Assembly (NCBI GenBank): GCA_037349105.1
Contig: JAYJMM010000113.1
Span: 4,712,001 to 4,776,000, forward strand
Length of the DNA stretch: 64,000 nucleotides
Direction: 5' to 3'
Origin: Limnomonas spitsbergensis
Lineage: Eukaryota > Chlorophyta > Chlorophyceae > Chlamydomonadales
Below are positions 45,801 through 53,368 of this stretch, piece by piece. Position 1 is the stretch's first letter. Each line of letters opens with the position of its first letter. The notes beneath the pieces were generated by a model. It saw nothing but the letters and a program-made list of their open reading frames with translations, was not told the DNA's origin and made no database searches. A program made the translations under genes and the position numbers.

Positions 45801-46996
45801 ATACGGTATTGACCAGGGGTTTTGACTGTCAAGACCAATTTCAGTCGGACAATTTTTTGGCATTTCGTGTTTTTTGTCAATTTTCAGCCCTAGGCAGCCC
45901 TAGGCAGCCCTAGGCATTGAAGGAATCATGTGTCCATACCTGAGAGAAGGCAATTTAAATGTACCGGTACTTAAAATACCAAATTCGGTGTAATTCCCCA
46001 GCACAGGGGCTTTACCCAACTTAACTATCATAAAATCAAATTTCCCTTAAAAAAATCAAGTTTCTCTCGAGAAAAAAATCAAGTTTTTGAGTTTCTGATG
46101 TACCTGCTCCTAGACGCACCAGTACCAGGTGGTTATATTCCATAGAACCACAATTGCATCCTATGCGGAAATTTATTTATTTTAAAACCTTTATTGCACA
46201 CGTTAATAGGTACCAGTAGGCGACTGCCTTCACAAATTTACTGTTCCATCCCTGCCGCCCGCCTCGCAAAGCCTATTTTGGGGGTTTTGAGCTGAATTAA
46301 GGCTGTTTCCCGGCCTACGGCTGGCAGAGCTTGGTGCAGCAAGCCCAGCTTCTGACAAGCCACCGGCCGTAGGCCGGTCAACGGGTCAAGGCGTGGTCCT
46401 CATTAGCCCAGGGGTGGCCGCCCGGTCGCCCCCCAAATACAGTGTTGGGCGCACGGAAATAATCATGATGACCATCTTCCTGCAAAGTCCTGGACACAGA
46501 CCCTGTGTCCGAAAAGGCCGCGACATGCACTAGCCTCTCCTTCCCCTGAAAGATGTGTGTCCCTCCCTGGATATCCGCCTTGTACTGCAGGTACCTGGGC
46601 ATGGATCCAGTGGCCGACAAGGATCTGTTGTACATCGCCAAGTGGGCGCTGGAGGCCCCGGTCCCGAACGGCTGGTCTGTGCACTTGGACGCCGAAGGTC
46701 TCGAGTACTTTTACAACTCTCTGACCAATGAGAGTCGGTATGAGCACCCCATGGACGAGCGGTACATAAATCTGTATAAGGCGGAAAAGGAGAAGCGGGT
46801 GCTGCTGGCCGCGCTTTCGGCCAAAAACGCGGGGGAGGGGGCTGCTGGGGATGCAGGAGCACCAGCTGCAGGGGAAGGAGTCCCTGGGGAAGCAGGTGCA
46901 GCAGCTGCGGGGGAAGTTAGTGCAGCAGCCGCAGGGGACATCGGTACAGCGGCCGCAGGGGAAGCAGGGGAAGCACCCATCGCATCACATTCTTGA
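27836..46996 (+). CDS. Giant WW-domain protein with Pro/Glu/Ala repeats
   Basis: Sixteen exons join in phase: 27836-27856, 27931-28017, 28698-28757, 29171-29239, 30527-30694, 31455-31606, 32631-32858, 33448-33550, 35389-35490, 37453-37608, 38173-38472, 39309-39770, 40360-40797, 41082-45077, 45395-45516 and 46591-46996. They give about 2,289 residues. The first ~480 residues look globular (RMNLYFKIDVNNR|IWLLYCDLLKL, SQLAEENDRLHAIDS); I do not recognise the family. Then come Gln/Ser-rich linkers, a 1,332-codon exon of PEPEVxAPA repeats, an acidic patch (KGEDDDEDEEFDDP), and a WW domain near residues 2180-2212 (GWSVHLDAEGLEYFYNSLTN, then ESRYEHP; the second Trp is Tyr) in a setting like CEP164-type centriolar proteins. 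The tail is Ala/Gly-rich. A ciliary or structural role is inference. The start ATG and the exon 38173-38472 donor are the weakest calls. Confidence 0.75.
29509..29582 (+). repeat. Perfect 37-bp tandem duplication
   Basis: TATACCACAACAAGTTGGTC continuing TACGCTCACACAAAGCG occurs twice, head to tail and without a mismatch, in the intron between exons 29171-29239 and 30527-30694. It looks recent. Confidence 0.93.
29740..30125. repeat. Cluster of family 2 fragments
   Basis: Three tandem units carry TTCAGCTACATCCCAGCC, GGCCAGCAAGGCTAG and CATCAGGATGCC (starting about 29815, 29890 and 29965). They are followed by CCGGCTGTAGGCCGTTCAAG and GGCCCTCCAAAGGTGGCC. All lie in the same intron. Confidence 0.7.
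30160..30205 (+). repeat. Echo of the start of exon 30527-30694
   Basis: GGACACCCAACCCGATGTGT followed by GCGCATAGTTCTCCGTGATC copies exon start GGACACCCAAGCCGAGGTGT / GCTCGTGGTTCTCAGGCGTC from about 360 bp downstream. The frame is broken by TAG. Confidence 0.8.
30700..31015 (+). repeat. Echoes of the 3' end of exon 30527-30694
   Basis: After the donor CCCAC|GTAAGTTTTAGGG come G-rich telomere-like repeats and three decayed copies of the exon end: GGAGATCCCCATGGACCATC (30806), GGAGATCCCCAAGGAGCACC (30890) and GGAGATCCTCGAGGAGCACC (30978). The genuine sequence is GGAGATACCTATGGAGCACC. Two copies even keep a GTACCCAC- or CACCCAG-like donor context. Confidence 0.85.
31040..31370 (+). repeat. Three echoes of the 5' half of exon 31455-31606
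   Basis: Copies begin at about 31046 (GCAGGTGCTGCTAGATCCGT, open for VLLDPYFKARQQILNGIPQK), 31180 (GCAGATTATACTGGATCCTG) and 31287 (ATGGATCCTGGTCCCTATCC, ending in an in-frame TGA). The genuine exon starts GCAG|ATACTGCTGGATCC. The first copy is still open and has a usable acceptor, so alternative use cannot be excluded. Confidence 0.82.
32020..32150 (+). repeat. Dispersed repeat family 5 copy
   Basis: CAGCCTGGCCCTTTCAAAAT, then GACTATTGGGTGGTGGTGTG and GTCACAAAGTTAACG. It matches the copies at 15.1 and 18.1 kb. Confidence 0.6.
32281..32630 (+). repeat. Echoes of the exon 32631-32858 acceptor with telomeric spacers
   Basis: At least three copies of CAGGCACCGTCTTGT(C/T)TGCTT followed by GGACCACCAGC begin near 32379, 32443 and 32525. 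They are separated by CCTAACCCTAAACCCTGA-type spacers and lead up to the genuine acceptor CTAACCAG|GCACCGTCTT. Some copies also include the next exon bases (CCCATGCCGGAC at about 32482). Confidence 0.88.
33363..33447 (+). repeat. Echo of exon 33448-33550 start plus telomeric spacer
   Basis: ACCTGCCTTCTGTACTGCGA followed by TTTACGGAAGCC copies the exon start ATCTGGCTGCTGTACTGCGA / TTTGCTCAAGCT. Between copy and exon lies AACCCTAAACCTAAACCCTA, CCCTAAACCCTGTAG, so the telomere-like run forms the acceptor itself. Confidence 0.85.
33590..34135 (+). repeat. About 55-60-bp G-rich minisatellite with TTTAGGG motif
   Basis: Nine or ten units of GGGATGGGGACTAGGGCTGG, GAGCTGGGGGCTGGGAATGG and GTTTAGGGTTAAG, beginning about 40 bp after the donor of exon 33448-33550. 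Unit lengths vary. Confidence 0.9.
34255..34830 (+). repeat. 40-bp minisatellite carrying 3' splice-site copies
   Basis: About 14 units of CTCATGCCCAGGATCTCACC followed by TCCCTGACCCGTCCTCAACC. The TGCCCAG|GATC core equals the acceptor and first bases of exon 35389-35490 (CATGCCCAG|GATCCAACTAGG). The last unit (34802-34822) extends the match to GGATCTGACTAGGTTATC. Confidence 0.92.
34968..35372 (+). repeat. 62-bp minisatellite
   Basis: About 6.5 nearly identical units of CCAACCTCCCCAGCCCCTTC, TTCCGTTTTAGTCCTCCAAC and CCCTGCCCCAAACTCTCCTG. It sits between the 40-bp array and the real acceptor. TTTTAG and CCCCAG within each unit could act as acceptors. High unit identity suggests recent spread. 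Confidence 0.93.
35650..35770 (-). repeat. Dispersed repeat family 2 copy, inverted
   Basis: GGGCCAGTGTCTGCAGGCCA followed by AAGTTTCGTCCCCAATCAGG and TCGCCAAAGGTGGACTTGC, the reverse of the family 5' half. Confidence 0.6.
35800..35995. repeat. CATGCATG-rich palindromic tract
   Basis: GCATGCTGCAGGCATGCCCA and CACCATGCATGGCAC-type palindromes recur about ten times in 200 bp in the intron between exons 35389-35490 and 37453-37608. The diverged GCAGGCATG(C)CCATG units lie 45-60 bp apart. Confidence 0.75.
36235..36545 (+). repeat. Several stacked family 2 copies
   Basis: TAGGCCGTTATGTGGCTAAA (36307), GTAGGCCATGATGTAGCTTC (36379) and CCCGGCCGTAGGCTGTACCC (36445), each with the TAGCTGAAGTGCACT tail or part of it. 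Confidence 0.75.
37105..37259. other. Cluster of four perfect hairpins
   Basis: GCCCCCGGC-TGAC-GCCGGGGGC (37105-37126), GAAATGGGCC-TTC-GGCCCATTTC (37191-37213), the palindrome CGCCGGGCCCGGCG (37219-37232) and TACAATGT-A-ACATTGTA (37243-37259). They fall in the intron before exon 37453-37608, next to the exon echo at 37311. The make-up resembles organellar palindrome clusters or a folded RNA; function unknown. Confidence 0.85.
37311..37440 (+). repeat. Long echo of exon 37453-37608 followed by family 2 tail
   Basis: CAG|GTGTTACACAAGCTTCTAG and on to GGAGGAGAATGACCGGCTTC copies the first ~88 bases of the exon (GTTTCCTACAAGCTTCTGG ... GCAGAGGAGAATGACCGACT). It is in frame and open (KLLAQHCMAKSSQLLEENDR). 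A GTGATGTAGCTGAAATGTAG insertion then separates it from the genuine acceptor. Use as an alternative exon start is possible. Confidence 0.88.
37600..37895 (+). repeat. About 20-bp minisatellite of splice donors
   Basis: Some 14 units of AACCGCTGCCAGGTTTGTTG start in the last codons of exon 37453-37608 (AACCGCTGCCAG|GTTTGT). Nearly every unit keeps CTGCCAG|GTTTGT, so the intron begins with a string of equivalent donors. Confidence 0.93.
38241..38695 (+). repeat. 39-bp coding/donor minisatellite
   Basis: About 11 units of GCGCAGTCCATGGGTGGGTT, TGTGAGGTACGCCTACCTG (13 codons, AQSMGGFVRYAYL). The first units lie in exon 38173-38472. Each unit contains GTGAG|GTACGC, a good donor. One extra T at 38464-38467 shifts the frame so that the donor at 38473 is in phase 0, matching the next exon. 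Confidence 0.9.
40798..41081 (+). repeat. Intron built of CACCAGGTGA and telomere-like units
   Basis: The intron repeats GCACCAGGTGAGCATATAAC, GCACCAGGTAAATC, CACTTGGTGAAACC, CACCAGGCGAACCC, GAGCCAGGTGAACCC and finally AAACCAG|GTGAACTTC, interleaved with AACCCTAAACCCT motifs. Both its donor (CACCAG|GTGAGC) and its acceptor (ACCAG|GTGAAC) are members of the same repeat. Confidence 0.85.
41590..44700 (+). repeat. Coding repeat: PEPEVxAPA minisatellite
   Basis: A Pro/Glu/Ala/Val repeat within exon 41082-45077. From 43255 to 44440 it is a near-perfect 60-bp unit (20 residues, APEPEVTAPASELEVAAPVP) in about 15 copies. A higher-order block (PESEAEAPPPTPEPEEAAPA) recurs three times. Looser units of 7-12 residues fill the rest. 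The repeat is also open on the opposite strand for over 800 codons, which is a by-product of unit composition. Confidence 0.95.
45510..45590 (+). repeat. Short array of the exon 45395-45516 donor
   Basis: TATGCAGA|GTGAGTGGTTG is followed by TGCAGTGAGTGGTTG, TCAGTGGTTGTGCGTGGTTG and TGCAGAGTGAGTGGCAG: three to four donor copies within 80 bp of the splice site. Confidence 0.88.
45887..45916 (+). repeat. 10-bp triplet repeat
   Basis: CAGCCCTAGG three times in a row (AGCCCTAGGC units), in the intron before the last exon of the WW gene. Confidence 0.85.
46265..46450. repeat. Family 2 fragments
   Basis: GGCCTACGGCTGGCAGAGCT, AGCAAGCCCAGCTTC and CCACCGGCCGTAGGCCGGTC, then GGTGGCCGCCCGGTCGCC. They lie just upstream of the last WW-gene exon. 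Confidence 0.65.
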
Positions 46997-47479
46997 GCCG
47001 GAGCACACTATGCCGTGAAGAAGAGGCGGAAGGGACCTTTGAAGCAATGGCAAATTCAGGGGAAGCAGTCCCCGGGGAGGCAATGGGCGCAGGGGTGGCA
47101 TGGATCCGCAGCAGCATTGGGTTGTGGGCCCTTGGAACAGCACCACTCCTAAGTGCGGCACAATTTAGGTCACTGCATATTTTTATCTATTTGACAGGCT
47201 TGGTTCCTTGGTTGCGCGGGACAGTGTTTTCGGCATGTTTTGCGAACAGAGGTGTCATGCGCTCGTCGGTGTTCCATCAGGACTGAATTCCGGGTAAGAG
47301 CGGGTGGGAAGGGCGGCAAGGCCCCGTATCTCGGCTGGCGGGGAGGCAATGGGAGCACCAGCATGGACATGGGTACTGGTTTAGGGGCACCTGTCCCTTG
47401 CTTCAAATCTGATGCTTTACTTCTTCGAAATATTCATCTTCACCAGAGATCTTTACGTGGGCATGAACTCTCTCCCCCC

Positions 47480-47665
47480 CTGATTAGATCGCCGGGTAGT
47501 ATGTTCCTGCTACCCTCACATAGGAGTATGGCATGGCTGCACCATGGTCCAGGCTGTACATGGTAGCTGGAAAAGAGCTCAGTCATTCCCTACCAGCCCG
47601 ATTCACGGCCGAGCATTCAGCAGGACACAGCGGGTATGCACCGTTATAAACATGGGCATGGACAT
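47480..47665 (+). repeat. Dispersed repeat family 4 copy
   Basis: GATCGCCGGGTAGTATGTTC, TATGGCATGGCTGCACCATG and GCGGGTATGCACCGTTATAA match 51500-51665 (GATCGCCGGGTTCCATGTTC, GTGGCATGGCTGCACCATGG, GCGGGTATGCACCGTTCTGA). Confidence 0.8.
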
Positions 47666-47714
47666 TCCCACTTTTCCTCTTTTTTTTCCTGCCCCCTTGT
47701 GTTTGTTTCGTCCT

Positions 47715-47790
47715 TTCCACCCTAAAGTTAGGCGCCCACGTGGCCGAGCCTGTTTTGAGCAGGGCCCAGAGGTGTAACGACATTGACATG
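47715..47790 (-). repeat. Dispersed repeat family 3 copy, inverted
   Basis: TTAGGCGCCCACGTGGCCGA followed by GCAGGGCCCAGAGGTGTAAC, the reverse of the copies at 14.4 and 54.9 kb. Confidence 0.7.
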
Positions 47791-48084
47791 GGCATGGACA
47801 TCCCTACTGAATACCGGGCAGGAAGCTGGTGTCCCTCTGGACATGTCGAGCGATCGATAGGAATAGGATGTACATTTAAAATACCGATTCTCCTAGCAGC
47901 CGGTGTGCCTCTGGACAAAAACTTCACCTCTTGTTGTGGGCCTGGCCATACAGGTCATCACATGACCGAGAGGGTGCTGTTTTCGGATTTCTTTCAATGC
48001 CAGTACTAGACCTTAATATGCTTTTGTGAGCCAGTGTTGCCACGTCATGTTTTATGACTGTGGCTTATCTTCTGCACTACCGAT

Positions 48085-48250
48085 ATGGGGTTGATTCCCA
48101 TGCTACCGCTCGGTGGTTGTGTGTTGGTTGCTAGCCCAGGGGGGTCTCTGGTTTTCGCTCGCTGTCCTAGGGTATCAAGTGACTGTACCGGTTTATGGGC
48201 GCATGTCCCATGCATCAAATGTGATGCTATGTTGGACTGTAAAAACTCCA
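48085..48250 (+). repeat. Dispersed repeat family 1 copy, full
   Basis: GGTTGATTCCCATGCTACCG (box-B-like), TGTGTTGGTTGCTAGCCCAG, TTTTCGCTCGCTGTCC, and GTCCCATGCATCAAATGTGA with a GGACTGTAAAAACT tail. Confidence 0.82.
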
Positions 48251-48689
48251 CCCCAGTGTATTGCAGCAGTTGCTGCTTGCTGCTATCGTAGGAAATTGCA
48301 TTTGATGTATGAGACACGTCCCCGCAAACTGCTTTGTGCGCTGAAAGTAGGACAAGAAAAACACAGGTGCCCTCCCAGACTTTGCTGTTACTAGCACAGA
48401 TGCTAGGGGCAATTTACTCGTATCTGCCCGATTCCCAGTATATTGCGTCGTTGATTACACTGGTGATGCTGTAGGTGAGTGTGATCCCAAGCACATTTTC
48501 ACGCCCCATGGAAGTGAACCACATGGCAAGGAACACAAGAACTGAACAGAGGATGCACCGTGGCTTGGTGTACAAAAGAAAGGCCCAAAGGGTTCATGGA
48601 ATGTGTGGATCTATTGCCATCAGCTTTCTGGGTTGCCGCCTTACAACTAAAACGAGCAGTGGAATCTAGGTTATTGTGACTTTTCAAGT

Positions 48690-48845
48690 CCAGCTGAGCA
48701 TCACATTTGATGCATGGGACATGTACCCGCAAACCGGTGCGAACAGACAAATAAACAGCGAGCGAAAAAGTTGTGACCCCCTGGGCAAGCAACCAACACA
48801 CAACCTCAGACGAGTGGCGTGGGAATGAACCCCAGATATCCAGCT
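48690..48845 (-). repeat. Dispersed repeat family 1 copy, inverted
   Basis: AGCATCACATTTGATGCATG, GGACATGTACCCGCAAACCG, CAGCGAGCGAAAAAGTTGTG and GTGGCGTGGGAATGAACC. It faces the copy at 48085-48250. Confidence 0.82.
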
Positions 48846-49184
48846 TGTAATTCGGGCGTTACTCCAGCCTGTTAGTTGTTCGGGCGTCACTCCAGCCAGT
48901 ACTTTTGGCGTAAGTCCAGCCTATGCTTCTGGCGTTACTCCATTACATCTGCACAATATCATACGACGCAATCATGGTGTCTGGTCAAGGTGTTACATGT
49001 CTGAAAGTCGTGGAAAATAGGACAGGATTGTTTTTTGTGGAAGACATAAAACTTCACAACAAAAAAGCCGTGATGGGCGCAGGCAGTCAATGTTCAGGTG
49101 ACACTTCACAGCACCTGTTTGACCCAGACAGAGGGACCGAGATTCTTTTTTTGTAAGTGGATAACAGTGATTTTGTGGGTTTTC

Positions 49185-49265
49185 ACAGTCCCGCAGTGCA
49201 TCACATTTGATGCATGGGACAGGTGTCCCCGCAAACCACTTCAAGCACAGTATTAACAAAAGCAC
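49185..49265 (-). repeat. Dispersed repeat family 1 copy, partial
   Basis: GTGCATCACATTTGATGCAT followed by GGGACAGGTGTCCCCGCAAA and CCACTTCAAGCAC. Confidence 0.75.
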
Positions 49266-49641
49266 GCAAGGGGACACTCCGGGCATGTCAAAAGTAAAGG
49301 AAGACAGGCGTAGGGCAAACATTATCCCTGCAGCGAGATCTGGAACTCAGATATCGGACACTGCTTTGTAATGTTGTATAGCAACCTGAAAACTACGGTA
49401 TCTGCAAAAAAATAACAAGTATGGCGTTGTGATCATTACAAGGCAATTCTCATGAATAGTTCCAGCAAGGCAAAGGATTGTGCATGAGCAGGTCGAACAA
49501 ACCCATTATTACCGTATGCATCTTAAAATCACGTGCACAGGAAATATTTTCATCACAGCTGCTCGACTTTGCTGACAGCAGGAAGCTTGTAAGGCAAGCC
49601 CGATACCTGGACTTTACCCACGCAGGGTTTTCAAACGACGC

Positions 49642-52600
49642 CTAACCTCCATTAGCCCCTTTAGGATCAGCGCCGCCAGCACCAGGAGCAGGATCAGCAC
49701 CACCACCAGCACCTCCTCCTTTGCGAGGACCGCCAGCACCATCATTATAACCATTCCCTCCTTGACCACCAGCACCAGCACCACCAGCACCATCGTTAGG
49801 ACCATTCCCTCCCTTACCACCACCACCAGCATATCCTCCACCTCCTGCCCTAGGACCGCCAGCGGCAGGACTAGGACCACCCCGGCCTTGGCCACCATGA
49901 CCGCCAGCATCAAGGCCGCCGTCATTACAACCACCATGACTGCCAGCACCATGGCCGTCGTCAGAGCTATCATCATCACCGCCAGCACGATGGTCATCAT
50001 CAGAGCTCTCACCATCACCGCCAGCGCCGCCTCCATTGCCCTTGTCAGCCAGCCAGCATGGATGCCCGTCCCCGTTCGGCATCAATCCGTCAGAGATGGT
50101 GCACACACCAGTGTCGACACCAAGGAGCGACATCTCTTTGTAAATTGGGCACCAGGCACTTAAGAAGGCGCTGTGGTTGTTGGCATGATTCTGTGGGAGA
50201 ACGGAAGACAAGGAAACGAGTATCAAAACGTGGACGTGCTTCTCATGGCTTGCAGACGGAGGATCATGTTGAACGTGTATATAATACTGAAGATCACTGT
50301 CGCCCATTGCTGTCTTTCAGCAAACAATTGTGAGCAGCCATGACAAAGGTGTAGGAGAGTTGGTCATATCATCAGAGTCTAGCCAGGCTAGCATTAATTA
50401 TGTTTCAAGCATTATAGAAGCAAACTGGCAAGACTTAAAGACAGAGGAAACAGGCTAGGCAGGCTAGGTAGGTAGCTAGCTCCTGAACCCCTCTCACCCT
50501 CATGAACGATGCAGTCTGCTCCCCGTTGGCAACATTCCGCTCAGCAGCTATGCGGCCTCGCTGGCCTGTTTGAGTCACAACCTCAGTGTAGCAGTGTCCA
50601 TCAAAAGAGGTGGGGGCATCCGTCAGAGGGCCCTGGAGAAACAGTAGAAACATCGGAGTGAGCACGTAGATAATGCTCCACACCCTAACCCCACACAAAA
50701 AGAGGCTCTAATGTAAAGCAGCTCACACCAGAGCATAGGGAGTTAGGGGAGGATTCGCATCCAACAGTGATGCCATGATGCCACAGGATTCAGTGCTACT
50801 ACGGGATTCAGTGCTACCACGGGATTCAGTGCAACCACGGAATTCAGTGCTACCACGGGATTCAGTGCTACCACGGGATTCAGTGCTACCACGGGATTCA
50901 GTGCTACCACGGGATTCAGTGCTACCACGGGATTCAGTGCTACCACGGGATTCAGTGCAACCACGGAATTCAGTGCTACCACGGGATTCAGTGCTACCAC
51001 GGGATTCAGTGCTACCACGGGATTCAGTGCTACCACGGGATTCAGTGCTACCACGGGATTCAGTGCTACCACGGGATTCAGTGCTTCCACAGGATTCAGT
51101 GCTACCACGGGATTCAGTGCTACCACGGGATTCAGTGCAACCACGGGATTCAGTGCTACCACAGGCTTCAGTGTTGCCACGGGATTCAGTGCTACCACGG
51201 GATTCAGTGCTACCACGGGATTCAGTGCTACCACGGGATTCAGTGCTACCACGGGATTCAGTGCTACACTGCTTCCACAGGATTCAGTGATGCCCTGTGA
51301 TTCAGTGTTGCCAAGGGATTCAGTGATGCCATGGAATTATTGTTGCCTCGGTATTTTTTAGTGACGCCAGATGAAAATAATGCCCCCCACTCCCCCCAGA
51401 TGCTCCTCATGCATAGGCATGCTCACATGTTCTTCATCCATACTCAAAGGTTAAGGGATTAAACCTGCCGCATTTTCTTCTCTCACTCTACTCCTGTCCA
51501 GATCGCCGGGTTCCATGTTCCTGACCCCTCACGTAGGAGAGTGGCATGGCTGCACCATGGTCATGCATGTGCATGGTACCTGGAATTGAGCGTGCTCATC
51601 CCATCCCAGCCCCACACGGCCAAGCGTTCAGCGATGCCCTGCGGGTATGCACCGTTCTGAACATGCCCTTGGAGGGGGCGAAGCCCCTCGGGCACTGTAC
51701 TCTTTGAAGATAATCAGGGCACTACCAGTACTGAAGCCATGGACAACATCCATTGACAGAATTGTGGCTCAACCCATCACCCAACAATTAATTGAGAGAG
51801 CCGCAACAAAGCGTGACCCCAGCCTCGTTTGCACTTACCAGTCCGTTAGGTCCATTATCGGGGACGGTGGGCGAAAGGCAACTCCCAATACCGGGGGTAT
51901 CCAGAGTGAAGCCACGGACTTGCCCAACGCTGTGCGATCCAATGAGGGTGGTGAGAGCCAGGACAGGGTTCGCGAACCCCATCGCCGCAAAACTGAAGAT
52001 GCAGGAAAGTGGACCAATGAGTCTGAGCAAGGCATCAGGAGCAGAGACACTGTGCAGCACAGCGTTTAAGCGCAAAAAGGTCGAAAGGAAAAGGTAGGGA
52101 GGAAAAGGCAGGCCCGACTGGGACCCAAAGTGAAGGGCAGGACTGAAAGGAGCAAGCGTTCAAAATACTAGCTTGTGACGGCTCACCTGGCCACCATGGG
52201 GACTGCGCCAGCGCATGGGTTGGGCAGACCGAACGTGTTTCTTGTCACAAAAACATCAGGACGCCCCATCAGCAGTGAGCAAGTGGGTCCGCCCAAGACA
52301 CGGATGGCAGCAGCACCGGCCACCTGGGCATGGGAAGGCATGACGGCGGCAAATGAGGGTGGTAAAACAAGTTCAAGACCGAAATCAAGGTCCTGGCATA
52401 AATAAAAATAGGCAACATCTAAGAGACTGTCCCATCCGTCAGCACATGCCCACCTGGATGACATCGGCGTATGAGAGCTGAGAGCATCCCTTCGTTTTGG
52501 AATCCGCAGTCTTGACGGCCTGAGGAAATCAAGCAAGGAGAGAGTGTTGTTAAGCAGTGGATAGCTTTGCCTGCGTTCTACTTAGGCCCCCCAAACACAC

Positions 52601-53368
52601 ACGAGATTCAAGGGTTGACCAAAGCAAACAACGCCATGCACAGCGCACGACAGAGCAAAAAGCGGTAGGTTTGCCTGCATTCTATGCCCCCCAAACACAC
52701 ACGAGATCTGGGGGTTGACCAAAGCCAACACTGCCATGCACAGCGCACGATAGAGCACTCTCCCTCAGCGGCAAAACCAAGCCTCAAACCCACCTCAACG
52801 ATCGCAGTGCAATGCTGGAAGGCTAGCTGTTGGGGGTGGTTGACTGGGTCGCCAAACTCGCGCATGATTCCTCCATTAGCGCTGCAAGGTCAGAATAGGA
52901 CACACCGTCAACAGCTTGCCATACGCATGCATCAATTGATAGGTGCATGAGTAACATGCTAATTGTGCGCCGTTTGCAAGATGCCTGGGATCCTTTTCTC
53001 TCTGTCAGCTTTCGTCTCTCATTACATCAGTCTAGGGCCAGGTAAGCACCATAAGTCCATAGACTCTGCTGGTGCTATTCCTGAAATCAGCATATCAGAT
53101 TCATTCCATGCAAATTGTGCCATGTTTGTAAACCTCCCGTCCATGTTTTGCTGTTGGACACCATGCAAGAGGCATGGTGCCGGACGGGCAAAAAGCTGAT
53201 TGCTTGGTAACATTTTCATCACTCACCCGCCCACATCCGAGTACGGTATCTGTTGTAGGTGCCAGCATCGTGGAAGGCCATGCGCACACAGTTGGCTGAT
53301 CCCAATTTGTCCAACGACATCATGGTGCGGGCGAGATTGAAGGTGCGGTCCATGCAGGCTTGGACATT
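49642..53368 (-). CDS. Plant-type haem peroxidase with Gly-rich tail, 5' partial
   Basis: Exons on the minus strand: 53368-53227 (or -53235), 52881-52794, 52519-52454, 52323-52187, 51992-51839, 50632-50498 and 50190-49642. The distal haem motif is CVRMAFHDAGTYN (Arg, Phe, His). Next come QLSYADVIQVAGAAAIRVLG and GPTCSLLMGRPDVFVTRN, then the proximal-His motif LTTLIGSHSVGQVRG, and a late helix NHSAFLSAWCPIYKEMSLLG. The enzyme would reduce H2O2 with an electron donor; Phe rather than Trp beside the distal His is like class II/III, while HDAGTYN recalls ascorbate peroxidases, so the subclass is open. The C-terminus adds about 120 residues of Gly/Asp/Ser (GGAGGDGESSDDDHRAGG). N-terminal exons were not found. 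The donor after exon 1 is ambiguous: the strong GTGAGT at 53226 is out of phase, and AT|GTGGGC at 53234 is in phase. Confidence 0.86.
50765..51345. repeat. 18-bp minisatellite in peroxidase intron
   Basis: About 28 units of GGATTCAGTGCTACCACG fill the intron between exons 51992-51839 and 50632-50498. An 18-bp period leaves frames open on both strands (VVALNP and LPRDSV repeats); these are not genes. Confidence 0.95.
51495..51670 (+). repeat. Dispersed repeat family 4 copy
   Basis: See 47480-47665; this copy is in the peroxidase intron, in the antisense orientation relative to that gene. Confidence 0.78.
52585..52765. repeat. About 95-bp tandem duplication in peroxidase intron
   Basis: CCCCCCAAACACACACGAGA, GGGTTGACCAAAGC and GCCATGCACAGCGCACGA occur twice, at about 52587 and 52686, between exons 52881-52794 and 52519-52454. 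Confidence 0.9.

Larger units (their letters stand above)
46997..49641. other. Intergenic region between convergent genes, repeats only
   Basis: Lies between the stop of the plus-strand WW gene and the stop of the minus-strand peroxidase gene. I see copies of repeat families 1, 3 and 4 and no supported gene. Confidence 0.6.

Noticed and set aside
50743..51290. Two ~170-codon frames on opposite strands (VVALNP and LPRDSV repeats)
   Set aside because: Both are products of an 18-bp minisatellite within a peroxidase intron; neither has non-repeat sequence of note.
302..51345. Regular repeat arrays considered as CRISPR
   Set aside because: Units are contiguous or vary gradually, with no unique equal-length spacers and no cas genes, and the genome is eukaryotic.
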